Source of the DNA: Candidatus Eisenbergiella stercoravium
GTDB taxonomy: Bacteria; Bacillota; Clostridia; Lachnospirales; Lachnospiraceae
Assembly (NCBI GenBank): GCA_019113175.1
Contig: DXHY01000075.1
Span: 1 to 64,000, forward strand
Direction of reading: 5' to 3'
Length of the DNA: 64,000 bases
Shown here piece by piece: positions 60,657 through 64,000 of this stretch (within the stretch, counting starts at the first letter, position 1; the number at the start of each line of letters is the position of its first letter). The position numbers and the translations under genes are program-made. The notes beneath the pieces are model-generated. The model was given only the letters and a program-made list of their open reading frames with translations. It made no database searches and had not been told where the DNA came from.

Positions 60657-62644
60657 ATATCAAGAAAATGCTGCAGGCTCCCATGCGCAGCAGACAGACG
60701 TTAAAATATGAGGCGAGAATCAAAGAACAGACCGTGCGTTACCATGACTGGATCCTCAGAAAGGAGGAGAAGGAGCGGAAAGGACGCATTCTGGAAGGGG
60801 CGGACCTCTCTGTGAAATGTGTCTCTTTCGGCTCCTGCCGGGCGGGCTTTTCCGTTAAAAATGTGGGAGAAGGCGCAGATATTCTGGTCTTTCATGCGGA
60901 CTGCGGGAAACCGGAGGAGGAAGCAATCCGGCTTTTGGCTGACTTTTTTGCCAGAAATCCGGAAGCGGTTCTGGCCTATGGTGATGAGGACGAGGTACTG
61001 CCGGAGAACGGCGGACGCCGCACCAATCCCTGGCTGAAGCCGGACTGGTCTCCGGATACGCTGATTTCCTATTTCTATTTTGGTAATATCTTTGCCGTAA
61101 GAACCTCTGCGGCCTGCTGCGTTTCCTGGCTCGGGGATACGGACTGGAAACGGAATCTGTATGATTTCTGCCTGAAGCTCTCCGAAAAGTCAGGGGCCGG
61201 TCATGTGGACAGCGTGCTCTTTCATGGAAACGCGCCCATTCAGCCCTTCGGTATGGAAGAAGAATATGCGGATCTGAAAAAGGAAGCCTACATAAGGCGG
61301 GGATGGCCGCTTGAACCGGAGGGAATGGTTTCTATCGTGATTCCCTCCAAGGACAATCCGGGCGTGCTTTCCACCTGTATTCATTCCGCCATGGAAGCCA
61401 GCAGCTACCGGGATTTTGAGATCATCGTGATCGACAACGGCAGCAGTGAGAAAAACCGTGCCCGGATCGAGAGGATGCTTTCCCAGATGACTCCGGAATG
61501 CCGGTTCCGCTATGTGTATGAGCCCATGGAGTTCAATTTTTCCCGCATGTGCAACATGGGAGCTGCCCTGGCAAAGGGAGATTATATTCTGTTTTTAAAC
61601 GACGATATAGAGATCATTCAGGAGAACTGGCTGGAAAAAATGGTGGAAAAGGCCCAGCTTCCCCATGTTGGAGCGGTTGGCGTGAAGCTTCTCTACCCTT
61701 CCAGCCGCGCCATTCAGCACGCGGGCATCACCAACATCCGGCTGGGCCCGGCCCATAAGCTGCAGTACCGGGACGATCGGACGGATTATTATTTTCTCCG
61801 AAACCGACTTGCCTTCGATGTGCTGGGCGTGACGGGCGCCTGTCTGATGGTGAAAAGAAGCCTTTTTGAAAAAAGCGGCGGATGGAACGAGGACCTGCGG
61901 GTCGCTTTCAACGATGTGGATTTCTGCTACCGCCTGCATGATATGGGCTATGTGAATGTGGTTCGGAACGATGTGGCGCTCTATCACCATGAATCCTTAA
62001 GCCGCGGACTGGACGACAGCGTAGAGAAGCTGAAGCGGCTGCACGGGGAACTGGACCTCCTGTACGAACTGCATCCTTCCATTTATGGCAGAGATCCTTA
62101 CTATCACCGGTATCTGGTGAAGGATGTGCTGGATCAGGAATTTTATGCGGGCAACCGCTATGAATATGAGGACCGGATGGACCGGGTTGCTCCGGAGATC
62201 ATGAAGGACGGCCTGCGGCCTGAGTGGAGCAACGAGGTGCTCCGCATGGGCATTGAATTCGCCGGAGACATGGATAAGTGGGAGAGCGGAAAAAGCGGCG
62301 GCGGTGATTATTTCATCCAGGGCTGGTGCTATGCCCTTCAGGTGGATAACAGCCAGTACCGCTTCAATCTGATTCTGAAGCCGGCGGGACGGGGCGACGG
62401 CCCTGCCGGAGAAGAGGCGGGAGCGGTGTGGAAGCTTTCCGTAAACCGTCAGTACCGCCCGGACATTCAGGAAAATCTGGGTCATCTGGAGAAGAATCAG
62501 GTGGCGCTCACCGGCATCTGTGTGAGCTTTCCCAGAAAGGCACTGCCTGAAGGCGAGTATCAGATCGGCTTCCTGTGGGAGGACTGCTGCTCCAGGCAGA
62601 AGCTGTACCAGTGGACGGCGGAGACGATGGAAGTCAGATATTGA
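60653..62644 (+). CDS. Family 2 glycosyltransferase
   Basis: A 663-residue protein. Residues about 50-200 look like a degenerate GT-A domain, followed by a full GT2 domain from about 224 (MVSIVIPSKDNPGVLSTCIH), with the DXD-type FLNDDIEI near 314 and GWNEDLRVAFNDVDFCYRL near 413. The last 130 residues are beta-rich. It probably extends a rhamnose-containing chain. The start is TTG 60653, which overlaps the preceding stop by 4 bp and has AAAAGGAG at normal distance; the next ATG (60668) is too far from a site. Confidence 0.88.
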   Translation: MNIKKMLQAPMRSRQTLKYEARIKEQTVRYHDWILRKEEKERKGRILEGADLSVKCVSFGSCRAGFSVKNVGEGADILVFHADCGKPEEEAIRLLADFFARNPEAVLAYGDEDEVLPENGGRRTNPWLKPDWSPDTLISYFYFGNIFAVRTSAACCVSWLGDTDWKRNLYDFCLKLSEKSGAGHVDSVLFHGNAPIQPFGMEEEYADLKKEAYIRRGWPLEPEGMVSIVIPSKDNPGVLSTCIHSAMEASSYRDFEIIVIDNGSSEKNRARIERMLSQMTPECRFRYVYEPMEFNFSRMCNMGAALAKGDYILFLNDDIEIIQENWLEKMVEKAQLPHVGAVGVKLLYPSSRAIQHAGITNIRLGPAHKLQYRDDRTDYYFLRNRLAFDVLGVTGACLMVKRSLFEKSGGWNEDLRVAFNDVDFCYRLHDMGYVNVVRNDVALYHHESLSRGLDDSVEKLKRLHGELDLLYELHPSIYGRDPYYHRYLVKDVLDQEFYAGNRYEYEDRMDRVAPEIMKDGLRPEWSNEVLRMGIEFAGDMDKWESGKSGGGDYFIQGWCYALQVDNSQYRFNLILKPAGRGDGPAGEEAGAVWKLSVNRQYRPDIQENLGHLEKNQVALTGICVSFPRKALPEGEYQIGFLWEDCCSRQKLYQWTAETMEVRY

Positions 62645-62703
62645 GTTACGGCTCTGCGGAAAACGCGGAGCGGACGGTAACAGAATGAATGAAAGGCAGA
62701 CAG

Positions 62704-64000
62704 ATGGATAAGGATTACAGGGAAGCATACGAACAGGAGAAGTATAAGAGCACCTATCTTGCGGGCCGGGTGGCCGAGCTGGAGGATCAGGTGGATGATC
62801 TCCAGTTTAAGCTGGACCGGATCAAGAACAATCCGGTCTGGAAGGCCAGCGCGCCGTTCCGCAGGTGCATGCATTTCTGCATCCGCCAGGTGGACCGGGT
62901 AAAAAACTGCGGCAGCCTTTCCGGCGTGATCGACAAGATGAAATACAAGGCCAACGAGCGGAAGGCCATGTGCCACTACGGTACGGAAAGCTTTCCGGAT
63001 GACGCGGAGCGGGAACGCCAGAAAAATACGGTGTTTGACCGCATGGTGAAGATCAGCGTGCTGACGCCTCTGTGGAACACGCCGGAGAATTTCCTGCGGG
63101 AAATGATTGAATCCGTGCAGGCGCAGACCTATCAGAACTGGGAGCTCTGTCTGGCGGACGGATCGGATGACGCTCATGCCTATGTGGGAGAGATCTGCCG
63201 GGAATATGCGAAGAAGGACAGGCGGATTGTATACAAAAAACTTGAGAAAAACGGCGGAATCGCGGAGAACACCAACCGGTGTCTGGAAATGGCAACAGGC
63301 GAGTACGTAGCGCCTTTTGACCACGACGACCTGCTTCATCCCTGCGTGCTGTATGAATACGTGAAGGTGATCAATGAAAAGGATGCGGATTATATTTACT
63401 GCGACGAGGCCACCTTCAAAAACGGCGATGTGAATCAGATGATCACCATGCATTTCAAGCCGGATTACGCCATCGACAACCTGCGTGCCAACAACTATAT
63501 CTGTCATTTCAGCATGTTCGATAAAAAGCTGCTGGAGGGGACGGAGCTGTACCGGACCAAATTTGACGGGAGCCAGGATCACGACATGATTCTGCGCCTG
63601 ACAGACAAGGCGAGGAATGTGGTCCATGTGCCAAAGCTCCTGTACTACTGGAGACAGCATGCGGGAAGCGTATCCTCCGGCGTGGAGGCCAAGCCCTATG
63701 TGGTGGAATCCGCAAGGGGCGCGGTGGCGGATCATCTGAGACGGCACGGCTTTTCCAATTTCAAGATCACCAGCACCAGGGCATTTGAGACCATTTTCAA
63801 GATCACCTATGAGATCATCGGAGAGCCGAAGATTTCCATCATCATCCCCAATAAGGATCATGTGGAGGACTTAAGGCGCTGCATCACTTCCATCATCGAG
63901 AAGTCCACCTATGACAACTATGAGATCATCGTGGTGGAAAATAACAGCGAAACCAGAGAAATTTTTGCTTATTATGAAGAACTCGCAAACAATCCGGCGG
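62704..64000 (+). CDS. Family 2 glycosyltransferase with two GT domains, partial
   Basis: The gene runs off the window; 432 residues are visible. A coiled coil (about 5-45) is followed by a first GT2 domain (about 115-340: ISVLTPLWNTPENFLREMIE, FDHDDLLHP with the DXD motif, SQDHDMILRL) and the beginning of a second GT2 domain at about 376 (KISIIIPNKDHVEDLRRC). Dual-domain GT2 proteins with N-terminal coiled coils are common in rhamnan-type clusters. ATG 62704 follows AAAGG. A hairpin with GTTAC/GTAAC ends (62645-62681) lies between it and the preceding gene. Confidence 0.88.
   Translation, partial: MDKDYREAYEQEKYKSTYLAGRVAELEDQVDDLQFKLDRIKNNPVWKASAPFRRCMHFCIRQVDRVKNCGSLSGVIDKMKYKANERKAMCHYGTESFPDDAERERQKNTVFDRMVKISVLTPLWNTPENFLREMIESVQAQTYQNWELCLADGSDDAHAYVGEICREYAKKDRRIVYKKLEKNGGIAENTNRCLEMATGEYVAPFDHDDLLHPCVLYEYVKVINEKDADYIYCDEATFKNGDVNQMITMHFKPDYAIDNLRANNYICHFSMFDKKLLEGTELYRTKFDGSQDHDMILRLTDKARNVVHVPKLLYYWRQHAGSVSSGVEAKPYVVESARGAVADHLRRHGFSNFKITSTRAFETIFKITYEIIGEPKISIIIPNKDHVEDLRRCITSIIEKSTYDNYEIIVVENNSETREIFAYYEELANNPA

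Noticed and set aside
62645-62681. Hairpin with GTTAC/GTAAC ends as a third inverted-repeat element
   Set aside because: At 37 bp it lacks the TTCAC part of the ends and any flanking duplication; a plain intergenic hairpin is simpler.

Overview
The window looks like a chromosomal segment of an anaerobic gut Firmicute, most likely a member of the Lachnospiraceae. This is inferred from gene content and style: a phosphoketolase, clostridial FtsX-type exporters with a linked two-component system, CotH/VTC/DUF4956 genes, LplB-type glycan importers, a PucR regulator, strong AGGAGG-type ribosome binding sites and intrinsic terminators. No rRNA or tRNA gene and no CRISPR array was seen.

Layout. 1-1.35 kb: an ISL3-type transposase remnant and an AT-rich XRE regulator. 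1.37-7.9 kb (minus): a surface-polymer block, VTC-domain polyphosphate polymerase, DUF4956 membrane protein and CotH kinase, then an MBOAT acyltransferase with an SGNH partner. The VTC gene has a leader of about 270 nt that ends in a very strong intrinsic terminator just before the gene, the signature of an attenuator or riboswitch. 8-9.3 kb: a GH28 glycosidase. 9.4-18.9 kb (minus): a response regulator, an intramembrane-type sensor kinase and two FtsX/MacB-like ABC exporters, with a small flavin-type protein between the exporters on the other strand. 19-21.4 kb: phosphoketolase. 21.8-22.6 kb: a solitary Cas6-like gene. 23-30.7 kb: a circularly permuted GH3, PucR regulator, MalY-like aminotransferase and GH43. 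30.7-37.2 kb: membrane proteins and a second MBOAT-SGNH pair. 37.4-46.3 kb: a sulfated-glycan locus (sulfatase, AraC-type membrane regulator, solute-binding lipoprotein, two permeases, second sulfatase). 46.3-49 kb: an anchored SGNH protein, a pair of 4-TM EamA subunits and a zinc-ribbon protein. 49.4-53.1 kb: a large GH25 muramidase with Ig-like domains. 53.2-64 kb: an export locus for a dTDP-rhamnose-type polysaccharide (rmlB, rmlA, rmlC, wzm, wzt with C-terminal domain, a methyltransferase-kinase fusion, two glycosyltransferases, the last cut by the window edge).

Two themes dominate: building and decorating the cell surface (polysaccharide export with a probable WbdD-like chain cap, two MBOAT/SGNH pairs, VTC/CotH block, muramidase) and scavenging host or plant glycans (GH28, GH3, GH43, sulfatases plus importer).

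The least ordinary signals are non-coding: (i) the attenuator-type leader of the VTC operon; (ii) a two-box operator shared with identical spacing by the sulfatase and solute-binding-protein promoters; (iii) a recurrent set of hairpins lying directly upstream of ribosome binding sites, with compensatory base changes between copies; (iv) two small inverted-repeat elements of about 200 bp, one flanked by a perfect 8-bp duplication.
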